Below, piece after piece: positions 1-5,171 of a stretch of DNA of 5,171 bases (within the stretch, counting starts at the first letter, position 1; each line of letters opens with the position of its first letter). The translations under genes and the position numbers were made by a program. Below the pieces are notes generated by a model that was given only the letters and a program-made list of their open reading frames with translations, made no database searches and had not been told where the DNA came from. Source of the stretch: Thiohalospira sp051745535. GTDB taxonomy: Bacteria > Pseudomonadota > Gammaproteobacteria > Thiohalospirales > Thiohalospiraceae. The stretch is from the NCBI GenBank assembly GCA_051745535.1, contig JBNJED010000112.1, positions 1 through 5,171 of the forward strand. The letters are read 5' to 3'.

Positions 1-1
1 G

Positions 2-58
2 GGTGACACCGCCCGGTCGGAAATCACCAATGTCATCGAAGAGGTGGTCCCATCATGA
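2..58 (+). CDS. C-terminal end of an unidentified protein (partial)
   Basis: An open frame enters from the left edge and stops at TGA 56-58, giving the last 18 residues GDTARSEITNVIEEVVPS. The peptide is plausible protein (mixed hydrophobic and charged, helix-compatible), and its stop overlaps the next start in the ATGA arrangement typical of co-translated operon genes. That overlap, together with the good ribosome binding site for the next gene lying inside it (GAGGTG, 41-46), is the main reason to believe it. Too little remains to name a family, and no function is proposed. Confidence 0.55.
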   Translation, partial: GDTARSEITNVIEEVVPS

Positions 59-273
59 GCCGAACCGCATCGAAACTGACGAACAGCGTGCGCCAGGCCC
101 GGGAGAGCCAGAACGCCGACCACGAGGCGGCGCCGGACACCCCGGAGACCTCGGAGGCTCCCGCCGAGGAGGCCACCGAGCCCCAGCCGGCGGCGTCGGC
201 CGCTGCGCCGAAGGAGCCCCGGCATGAGCCGCCGCGTCGGCTCATGCCCTCCCGCCGCGTCTGGCCCGACTGA
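55..273 (+). CDS. Small Ala/Glu/Pro-rich protein of unknown function (72 aa)
   Basis: I do not recognise this protein. The start ATG (55-57) is well supported: GAGGTG at 41-46 lies 8 bases upstream, and the ATG overlaps the preceding stop as ATGA, which suggests translational coupling. The protein has three parts. Residues 1-20 could form a basic amphipathic helix (SRTASKLTNSVRQARESQ). Residues 21-53 are a low-complexity Ala/Glu/Pro/Thr linker, probably disordered. Residues 54-72 form a basic tail ending in PSRRVWPD. There is no signal peptide, membrane segment or Cys residue. The tail, with its Trp and terminal PD, looks more constrained than the linker and could be a short docking or anchoring motif; that is inference. 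A competing frame at 3-227 translates to Arg/Gly/Pro-rich sequence and is a shadow. The gene converges on tsaC. Confidence 0.72.
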   Translation: MSRTASKLTNSVRQARESQNADHEAAPDTPETSEAPAEEATEPQPAASAAAPKEPRHEPPRRLMPSRRVWPD

Positions 274-300
274 CAGCGGATAGCCAGGCCCTCACCGGGT

Positions 301-337
301 AGCGGACGACGCATCACGATCGCAGCTGCCGTCCGCT
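301..337. repeat. Imperfectly placed inverted repeat between convergent genes
   Basis: AGCGGACG at 301-308 is perfectly complementary to CGTCCGCT at 330-337, leaving a 21-base loop. It spans the tsaC stop codon and lies downstream of the small plus-strand gene. Neither side is followed by a T-run, so it is not a standard intrinsic terminator. A competing partner for the right arm (CAGCGGA, 274-280) also exists. It may help end transcripts or protect 3' ends, but chance is possible in DNA this GC-rich. Confidence 0.25.
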
Positions 338-898
338 GACCAGGTCCCGGATGGGGGTGGGCCGTTCGCGGCCCCCGGTCTCGCCGGGGAGGACGTGGAC
401 GCCGGGGCCGAAGGCGCGGCGCACGGCGCGGGCATCCGGCAGGGGCGGGCGGCCGCTGCGGTTGGCGGAGGTGGAGACCACCGGCCCGCCGAAGGCGCGG
501 GCCAGGGCGGCGGCCGGGGGGTGGGCGCTCACCCGCACCGCCAGGGTGGGATGGGCGCCGCGCAGCCAGCGGGGCGTACCCGGCCGGGCGGGGACCACCC
601 AGGTCTCCGGCCCCGGCCAGCGCTGGCCCAGGTAGGCGCGCTGGTCGGCGGTGAGGCGGACGAAGGGGGTGAGCTGGTCGAGGTCGGCGGCCAGGAGGAT
701 GACCCCCTTGGCCGGGTCCCGCCCCTTGAGCGCCAGCAGGCGGGCCACGGCATCCGGATTGCGCGGGTCGCAGCCCAGGCCCCAGACCCCCTCGGTGGGG
801 TAGGCGACCACGCCGCCGGCCCTCAGGGCGCGGGCGGCGGCCACCGGGGCAGCGAAGGGGGTGGAGCGGGGGGCGATTCGGGGAGTGGTCCGGGTCAT
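314..898 (-). CDS. tsaC: Threonylcarbamoyl-AMP synthase TsaC (YrdC/Sua5 family)
   Basis: TsaC uses L-threonine, bicarbonate and ATP to make threonylcarbamoyl-AMP in the cytoplasm. TsaB-TsaD-TsaE then transfer the group to A37 of ANN-decoding tRNAs (t6A). The 194 residues match the short, single-domain TsaC form (E. coli protein about 190) rather than the longer Sua5 form. Family blocks are in order: AYPTEGVWGLGCD (32-44), LKGRDPAKG (57-65), RWPGPETW (93-100), LAVRVSAHP (119-127), the nucleotide-binding STSANRSG (142-149), PGETGG (171-176) and PTPIRDL near the end. The ATG at 898 is supported by GGGGAG 7 bases upstream, inside the end of topA, and by its position 4 bases after the topA stop, so it is probably co-transcribed with topA. 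The first 20 residues are variable, and no better internal start is seen. It is complete and ends facing the small plus-strand gene. Confidence 0.96.
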   Translation of the reverse strand: MTRTTPRIAPRSTPFAAPVAAARALRAGGVVAYPTEGVWGLGCDPRNPDAVARLLALKGRDPAKGVILLAADLDQLTPFVRLTADQRAYLGQRWPGPETWVVPARPGTPRWLRGAHPTLAVRVSAHPPAAALARAFGGPVVSTSANRSGRPPLPDARAVRRAFGPGVHVLPGETGGRERPTPIRDLVSGRQLRS

Positions 899-902
899 GG
901 CC

Positions 903-3215
903 CTACTCCCCGGCCTCCTCCTCGCCCTCCTCCTCGGGGTAGGGCTCGCTGTAGCGGCACTCCTTGCGCGGGCACGCCTTCTCCCGACCCCGCTTCTTGG
1001 TGGTTTTCACCGTGAGGATGGGCCACTCGCAGCGCGGGCAGGGCTCCTGGATGGGCGGGTCGAAGACGGCGTACTTGCAGTCGGGGTAGCGCGAGCAGGA
1101 GTAGAAGGTCTTGCCGGCGCGCGACTTGCGCTTGTTCAACTCGCCCTCGCCGCACTCGGGGCAGGGGACCCCGGTGGGCTCCGGCTTCTCCAGCGGCTCC
1201 ACGTGGCGGCACTCGGGGTAGTTGTTGCAGCCGATGAACTTGCCGTAGCGCCCCTGGCGGATGATGAGGTCGCCGCCGCATTCGGGGCAGGAGCGGCCCT
1301 CGACCTTCTCCGGCTCCTGAGGGGCGTTGGGATCCTCGTCGACGTTGCGGGTATAGCGGCACTCGGGGTAGCCGGTACAGCCGATGAAGGAACCGCGCCG
1401 ACCGAGCCGCTTGGCCAGGGGCTTGCCGCACTCGGGGCAGGCCTCGCCGATATCCTCCTGGGTAACCTCGGAGCGGGAGACGCTCTGCTCCTTCTCCTCC
1501 ACCTGCTGGTGGAAGGGTTCCCAGAACTCCCGCATCACCGGCACCCAGTCGCGCTCGCCCCGGGCGATCTCGTCCAGCTCGTCCTCCAGGCGCGCGGTGA
1601 AGTCGTAGTCCACGTACTGGGGGAAGTGGTTGGTGAGGAAGCGGTTCACCACCCGGCCGACGTCGGTGGGGATGAAGCGCTTGCGGTCCATCTCCACGTA
1701 CTCGCGCTGCTGCAGCGTGCCGATGATGCTGGCGTAGGTGGAGGGGCGGCCGATGCCGTGCTCCTCCAGGGTCCGAACCAGGGTCGCCTCGGTGTAGCGC
1801 GGCGGCGGCTCGGTGAAGTGCTGCTCCGGGCGAACCGCGTCCAGGGTGACCGTCTCCCCCTCCGCCAGCGGCGGCAGGATGCGCTCGGCATCCTTGTCCT
1901 CGCCGCCGTCGTCCCGCCCCTCGCGGTAGGCCGCCATGAAGCCGGGGTCCTCGATGGTGGAGCCGGTGGCGCGGAAGGTGTGGCCGGGCTCCCCTTCGGG
2001 GATCAGGTCCACGGCCACGGTGTTGATGGTGGCGTGGGTCATCTGGGAGGCCACGGCCCGCTTCCAGATGAGGTCGTAGAGGCGCTGCTGGTCCTTGGTC
2101 AGCCCCTGCAGGGTATCCGGCGCCCGTTCGGCGCTGGTGGGACGGATGGCCTCGTGGGCCTCCTGGGCGTTCTTGGACTTGGTCTTGAAGCTGCGCGGCT
2201 TGCCCGGGACCTTGTCCTTGCCGTAGCGCTGCTCGATGGTCGAGCGCAGCTCGCCCACCGCCTCGTCGGCCAGGTTCACCGAGTCGGTCCGCATGTAGGT
2301 GATAAGGCCCACGGTCTCGCCGCCGATGTCCACGCCCTCGTAGAGCTGCTGGGCGACGGTCATGGTCTTGGAGGCGGAGAAGCCGAGCTTGCGCGAGGCC
2401 TCCTGCTGCAGGGTGGAGGTGGTAAACGGCGCCGAGGGGTTGCGGCGGCGCTGCTTCTTCTCCACCTGGTGGACGGTGAGCTGGCCGCTGGCGGCCTTCT
2501 CCAGGGTCTCGCGGACCTCGGTGGCGCGCGCCTCGTCGGTGATGGAGAACTGCTCCAGCTTCTCCCCGGCGAAGTGGGTCAGCCGCGCGGCGACGCCCTG
2601 CTCCTGGGCGGTGAGATCGGCCTCGACGCTCCAGTACTCCCGGGGCTCGAAGGCCTCGATGGCCTCCTCGCGCTCGACGATGAGCCGCAGCGCCGGCGAC
2701 TGGACCCGGCCGGCGGAGAGGCCGCGGCGGATCTTCTTCCACAGCAGCGGCGAGAGGTTGAAGCCCACCAGGTAGTCCAGGGCGCGGCGCGCCTGCTGGG
2801 CGTGGACCAGGTCGTCGGAGAGGGTGCGCGGCTCGGCGATGGCCTCCTGGATGGCGCCCTTGGTGATCTCGTGGAAGACCACCCGGCCCACGTGCTTGCC
2901 CTCCAGGGCGCCGCGCTCCTGCAGCAGCTCGTAGAGGTGCCAGGAGATGGCCTCCCCCTCGCGGTCGGGGTCAGTGGCGAGGTAGAGGTTGTCCGCCTTC
3001 TTCAGCGCCTTGGCGATGGCGTCCACGTGGCGGTGGTTCCGCTCGATGGCCTCGTAGTGCATGGAGAAGTCGGCATCGGGGTCCACCGCGCCCTCCTTGG
3101 GTCGGAGGTCGCGCACGTGGCCGTAGGAGGCGAGGACCTTGTAGTCCCCCCCCAGGTATTTCTCGATGGTCTTCGCCTTGGCCGGCGACTCCACCACCAC
3201 GACGTTGTTCGGCAT
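903..3215 (-). CDS. topA: DNA topoisomerase I (type IA)
   Basis: TopA relaxes negatively supercoiled DNA by cutting one strand through a 5'-phosphotyrosine link and passing the other strand through; it offsets gyrase and limits R-loops behind RNA polymerase. The Toprim domain is at the N-terminus, with the catalytic Glu in VVVVESPAKAKT (E9) and the metal-binding DPDRE motif (D82, D84, E86). LSAGRVQSPALRLIVERE follows at about 166-183. The catalytic tyrosine is Y307 in GLITYMRTDS, and HEAIRPT (354-360) and HGIGRPSTYASII (486-498) are further core motifs. Four C-terminal zinc ribbons keep all four Cys: C593/C596/C613/C619, C643/C646/C663/C669, C685/C688/C707/C713 and C726/C729/C748/C753. The protein is 770 residues against 865 in E. 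coli and ends in an acidic tail (761-770). ATG 3215 gives the usual N-terminus. The ribosome binding site is modest, and an intrinsic terminator lies immediately upstream. Confidence 0.98.
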   Translation of the reverse strand: MPNNVVVVESPAKAKTIEKYLGGDYKVLASYGHVRDLRPKEGAVDPDADFSMHYEAIERNHRHVDAIAKALKKADNLYLATDPDREGEAISWHLYELLQERGALEGKHVGRVVFHEITKGAIQEAIAEPRTLSDDLVHAQQARRALDYLVGFNLSPLLWKKIRRGLSAGRVQSPALRLIVEREEAIEAFEPREYWSVEADLTAQEQGVAARLTHFAGEKLEQFSITDEARATEVRETLEKAASGQLTVHQVEKKQRRRNPSAPFTTSTLQQEASRKLGFSASKTMTVAQQLYEGVDIGGETVGLITYMRTDSVNLADEAVGELRSTIEQRYGKDKVPGKPRSFKTKSKNAQEAHEAIRPTSAERAPDTLQGLTKDQQRLYDLIWKRAVASQMTHATINTVAVDLIPEGEPGHTFRATGSTIEDPGFMAAYREGRDDGGEDKDAERILPPLAEGETVTLDAVRPEQHFTEPPPRYTEATLVRTLEEHGIGRPSTYASIIGTLQQREYVEMDRKRFIPTDVGRVVNRFLTNHFPQYVDYDFTARLEDELDEIARGERDWVPVMREFWEPFHQQVEEKEQSVSRSEVTQEDIGEACPECGKPLAKRLGRRGSFIGCTGYPECRYTRNVDEDPNAPQEPEKVEGRSCPECGGDLIIRQGRYGKFIGCNNYPECRHVEPLEKPEPTGVPCPECGEGELNKRKSRAGKTFYSCSRYPDCKYAVFDPPIQEPCPRCEWPILTVKTTKKRGREKACPRKECRYSEPYPEEEGEEEAGE

Positions 3216-3226
3216 GGGTACCCCGG
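3216..3226 (-). promoter_or_regulatory. Weak ribosome binding site of topA
   Basis: On the minus strand the bases before the topA ATG read CCGGGGTACCC. The only Shine-Dalgarno-like element is GGGG (3224-3221), 5 bases from the start. It sits in an 8-base palindrome GGGTACCC (3223-3216), and the terminator U-tract begins directly upstream. The spacing is short and the match partial, so topA may be translated modestly. The start is fixed by the conserved N-terminal protein sequence rather than by this site. Confidence 0.4.
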
Positions 3227-3254
3227 AAAAAACGAAGCCCGCGCGGGCGCGGGC
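3227..3254 (-). terminator. Intrinsic terminator between smg and topA
   Basis: Read on the minus strand, 3254-3237 is the palindrome GCCCGCGCCCGCGCGGGC. It folds as a 7-base-pair all-GC stem with a 4-base loop, and an eighth pair is geometrically possible. It is followed by TTCGTTTTTT (3236-3227), eight T in ten bases. This is a standard Rho-independent terminator acting on transcripts leaving smg; on the plus strand no T-run follows, so it is one-directional. It lies 46 bases past the smg stop, and its U-tract ends 11 bases before the topA ATG. That leaves no room for a topA promoter downstream of it, so topA transcripts must read through it. Confidence 0.85.
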
Positions 3255-3299
3255 GGGTCTGGATTACTCGATGGGTTCCTGCGAGGCCGGCGGGCGCTC

Positions 3300-3776
3300 C
3301 TAGTGGAGGCTGCCCGCCATCTCGTTGAAGACCAGGTCCTCCATCCAGGCGAAGGCGGCCTCCTGGCCGGGGAGGTTGAACAGGACCATGAGGACCACCC
3401 ACTTGAGCTGGTCCAGGTCGATCTCCCCGGCGTCCAGCGCCATCACCCGGTCGATGACCATCTCCCGGGAGGCCTGGTCGAGGACGCCGGCCTGCTCCAG
3501 ATAGAGGAGGAAGCCGCGCGCCTCGGTATCCAGCTTCTCGCACTCCGGCTCGGTAAACAGCCGGATGCTCTGGTGGCGCGGCTGGTCTCCCAGGTTGTCC
3601 TGAAGGTCCACCAGCCCCTCCAGCCAGGAGAGCGCCTTGTCGATCTCGGCGCGCCGGAAGCCGGCGGCGCTGAGCTCGGTGCGCAGGGAGTCCTCGTCCG
3701 GCTCCACCTCCATCTCTTCGTCGTAGAGGTAGTTCTCGAACAGATACATGAGGACGTCAAGCACGTTCTCTTTCAT
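3300..3776 (-). CDS. smg: Smg family protein (DUF494), unknown function
   Basis: Smg is a conserved proteobacterial protein found next to dprA; its biochemical role is not established. The 158 residues align along their whole length with E. coli Smg (about 157) from memory of that sequence. The N-terminal DVLMYLFENYL is followed by an acidic stretch, GFRRAEIDKALSWLEGL (39-55), RLFTEPECEKLD (72-83), RGFLLYLEQAGVL (87-99), REMVIDRVMALD (104-115), LKWVVLMVLFNLPG (124-137), and a C-terminus ending in LH. There is no signal peptide, and the hydrophobic segments look like packed amphipathic helices rather than membrane spans. It is acidic. The ATG overlaps the dprA stop as ATGA, and the nearest Shine-Dalgarno match (GAGG, 3782-3779) is only 2 bases from the start, so translation probably depends on coupling to dprA. 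Confidence 0.96.
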   Translation of the reverse strand: MKENVLDVLMYLFENYLYDEEMEVEPDEDSLRTELSAAGFRRAEIDKALSWLEGLVDLQDNLGDQPRHQSIRLFTEPECEKLDTEARGFLLYLEQAGVLDQASREMVIDRVMALDAGEIDLDQLKWVVLMVLFNLPGQEAAFAWMEDLVFNEMAGSLH

Positions 3777-4885
3777 GGCCTCGCACCGGTGGCGACGCGG
3801 CTGAAGCGCCCGCCAGGGGCCGACTCCACCACGCCCTGGAGTTCAAGTCGAATTAGCATGGCGGAAACCGTATCGGCCGTCAAACCGGACCGTTCCACGA
3901 GGTTATCCACCGATTCCGGCTCGAAGCCCAGGCAGCCCAGCAACTTCTGCGCCTCCGGCTCCACCACCGCTTCCTCGGCCGACCCGGAAGCCGACCCGGC
4001 AACCGGCGCCGCGGCACCCACCCCGGGGGCGACCTCCTCCAGGATGTCCTCCACCCCCTCCACCAGCTTCGCCCCCTCGCGGATGAGGCGGTGGCAGCCG
4101 CGGCTGGTGGGGCTGCGCACCGGGCCGGGGACTGCCAGCACCTCGCGCCCGGCCTCGGAGGCCAGCCGCGCGGTGATGAGCGAGCCCGAGCGCATGGCCG
4201 CCTCCACCACCGTGGTGCCCCGGGTCATGCCGGCGATGATGCGGTTGCGGCGGGGGAAGTGGCCCCGGGCCACGCCGGTCCCCGGCGGGAATTCCGAGAT
4301 CACGGCCCCGGCACCGGCCACCGCCTCCGCCAGCTCGGCGTTGCGCCGGGGATAGATCCGGTCCGGGCCGCACCCCAGGACGCCCACGGTGGGGCCGCCA
4401 ACGGCCACGGCCCCGCGGTGGGCGGCGCCGTCGGTGCCCAGGGCCAGGCCCGAGACCACCACCAGCCCCGCCCGGGCCAGCTCCCGGCCCAGCTCCTCGG
4501 CGATCTCGCGGCCCGCCGGGCTGGGGCGGCGGCTACCCACCACCGCCACCCCGGGCCAGGGCAGGTAGTCGGGGTCGCCGACGACGAAGAGCGCCATGGG
4601 CGGGTCGGTGAGTTCCCGCAGGGCGGGGGGATAGGTAGGATCGGCCGGAGTGACCAGGCGGTGGCCGGGGCGTTCCAGCCAGGCATCGGTCCGGCGGCGC
4701 AGTTCCAGGGGGACCGGCTCCACGAAGCGCTGCGCCCGCCGCCGGGAGAGGCCGGCCGCCATCAGCCTCTCGATATCGGCGCCGGCCACCGCCGCCGCCG
4801 AGCCCAGTTCCTCCACCAGGGCGGCCACGGTCCCGGCCCCCGCGGCCGGGCGCAGGGCCAGCTCCAGCCAGGCCCCGGCGCTCAT
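3773..4885 (-). CDS. dprA: DNA-processing protein DprA (Smf)
   Basis: DprA binds incoming single-stranded DNA in the cytoplasm during natural transformation, shields it from nucleases and loads RecA. The 370 residues have the usual three-part layout. Residues 1-60 form a helical SAM/HhH-like region. The Rossmann-like core follows, with VAVVGSRRPSPAG (113-125), VVSGLALGTDGAAHRGA (143-159), GCGPDRIYPRRNAEL (171-185), ISEFPPG (196-202), HFPRRNRIIAGM (209-220), VVEAAMRSGSLITAR (226-240) and VLAVPGP (249-255). A variable Ala-rich linker (about 285-308) leads to a winged-helix-like C-terminal domain (about 310-362). Thr151 replaces the Ile found in the E. coli GIDG motif; the Asp and the later AH are kept. 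The ATG at 4885 has AAGGGG 9 bases upstream and overlaps the preceding stop (ATGA). DprA is widespread even in species not known to be competent, so the gene alone does not prove competence. Confidence 0.97.
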   Translation of the reverse strand: MSAGAWLELALRPAAGAGTVAALVEELGSAAAVAGADIERLMAAGLSRRRAQRFVEPVPLELRRRTDAWLERPGHRLVTPADPTYPPALRELTDPPMALFVVGDPDYLPWPGVAVVGSRRPSPAGREIAEELGRELARAGLVVVSGLALGTDGAAHRGAVAVGGPTVGVLGCGPDRIYPRRNAELAEAVAGAGAVISEFPPGTGVARGHFPRRNRIIAGMTRGTTVVEAAMRSGSLITARLASEAGREVLAVPGPVRSPTSRGCHRLIREGAKLVEGVEDILEEVAPGVGAAAPVAGSASGSAEEAVVEPEAQKLLGCLGFEPESVDNLVERSGLTADTVSAMLIRLELQGVVESAPGGRFSRVATGARP

Positions 4886-5171
4886 CCCCCCGGACCCCTT
4901 GCCGGGCCCACGGCGCGGTCCCCGGGTGCGACCGCCTCCTCGGCGCGGACCAGCAGGGCGAGGGCGAGGTCGCCGTCGGTGCGGTAGACCACCGCCCAGG
5001 CGATATCGCGGTCAGGGAGGTCGACCGTCTCCCCGGTGGCCTCGTCCCGGGCGGAGCCGCCGGCGCGGCGGAGGCGATAGATCGCCCCCCGGCGGGGTGC
5101 CTCGCCGTGGAGGACGACGGTGTCGTGGGTGCCGGCGTGGGCCAGGCGACCGGGCAGCGCCACCACCTCCA
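4882..5171 (-). CDS. LysM-domain protein upstream of dprA, C-terminal part (partial)
   Basis: The frame is open to the right edge: GAG (5169-5167) precedes the GTG at 5166, so that GTG need not be the true start and the gene very probably begins outside the window. About 95 C-terminal residues are visible. They include GTHDTVVLHGEAPRRGAIYRL, then a DEATGETVDLPDRDIAWAVVYR stretch and LALALLVRAEEAVAPGDRAV. This resembles the C-terminal domain of the LysM-containing proteins encoded just before dprA in Pseudomonas and relatives (a D-x-x-TGE-x-V-x-LP segment, then a strand ending V-x-R and an A-LV…GD-V ending). The LysM repeats and any signal peptide would lie upstream and are not visible, so the family call rests on this tail and on synteny. 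Its stop overlaps the dprA start by 4 bases, implying coupled translation. Confidence 0.75.
   Translation of the reverse strand, partial: EVVALPGRLAHAGTHDTVVLHGEAPRRGAIYRLRRAGGSARDEATGETVDLPDRDIAWAVVYRTDGDLALALLVRAEEAVAPGDRAVGPARGPGG

Noticed and set aside
3..227. A plus-strand frame of 74 codons overlapping the small protein.
   Set aside because: It is Arg/Gly/Pro-rich with no supporting ribosome binding site, while the 55-273 frame has a good site and an ATGA overlap.
395..1015. A plus-strand open frame of 206 codons opposite tsaC and the end of topA.
   Set aside because: It is Gly/Ala/Arg/Pro-rich shadow sequence opposite a well-conserved tsaC.
895..2742. A second minus-strand open frame of 615 codons inside topA.
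   Set aside because: It is frame-shifted relative to topA and gives Arg/Gly/Ala/Pro/His-rich sequence without domain character; topA in its own frame has all catalytic motifs.
3259..3299. A possible topA promoter between the smg stop and the terminator (a TAAT-containing stretch near 3264-3267 on the minus strand).
   Set aside because: The hexamer matches the -10 consensus poorly, and no -35 element stands at the right distance.
3903..3911. TTATCCACC, one mismatch from the DnaA box TTATCCACA.
   Set aside because: It is a single site inside the dprA coding sequence (encoding part of VDNLV), with no neighbouring boxes or AT-rich unwinding region, so it does not indicate an origin.
861..4355. 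A plus-strand open frame of 1164 codons antisense to topA, smg and part of dprA.
   Set aside because: Its codons lie exactly opposite the topA and smg codons, so a stop would need TTA, CTA or TCA in those genes, codons that are rare at this GC content. The translation is Leu/Gly/Val/Ala/His-rich low-complexity sequence, and the opposite strand encodes clear protein families.
4091..4987. A plus-strand open frame of 298 codons opposite dprA.
   Set aside because: Its composition (Gly, Ala, His, Arg, Pro) is that of a GC-rich shadow, and dprA motifs cover the opposite strand throughout.

Overview
The window looks like chromosomal core DNA from a high-GC gammaproteobacterium. Four minus-strand genes, dprA, smg, topA and tsaC, and the C-terminal end of a LysM-type protein before them lie in the order familiar from Pseudomonas, Chromatiales and related lineages. 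The high GC content and Glu/Asp-rich proteins would fit a halophilic or sulfur-oxidising relative of the Ectothiorhodospiraceae. That placement is an inference from gene order and composition, not from any database match.

Reading the minus strand from right to left: 5171-4882 holds the C-terminal part of the LysM-family protein, cut by the window edge. Then come dprA (4885-3773), smg (3776-3300), topA (3215-903) and tsaC (898-314). The LysM gene/dprA and dprA/smg pairs each overlap by 4 bases (ATGA), and tsaC begins 4 bases after the topA stop, so these joints look translationally coupled. The only real break is the 84-base gap between smg and topA. It contains a convincing intrinsic terminator whose U-tract ends only 11 bases before the topA start codon.

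At the left edge, on the plus strand, a reading frame ends at 58 and overlaps by ATGA a 72-residue Ala/Glu/Pro-rich small protein (55-273). This pair converges on tsaC, with 40 bases between the two stop codons, and appears to belong to an unrelated operon.

The products are housekeeping proteins. DprA protects incoming single-stranded DNA and loads RecA on it. TopA relaxes negative supercoils. TsaC makes the activated threonylcarbamoyl group for t6A in tRNA. Smg is a conserved protein of unknown role. I see no mobile element, CRISPR array, tRNA or rRNA, and no evidence for a new multi-gene system. The points most worth a second look are the terminator before topA and the unrecognised small protein at the left edge.
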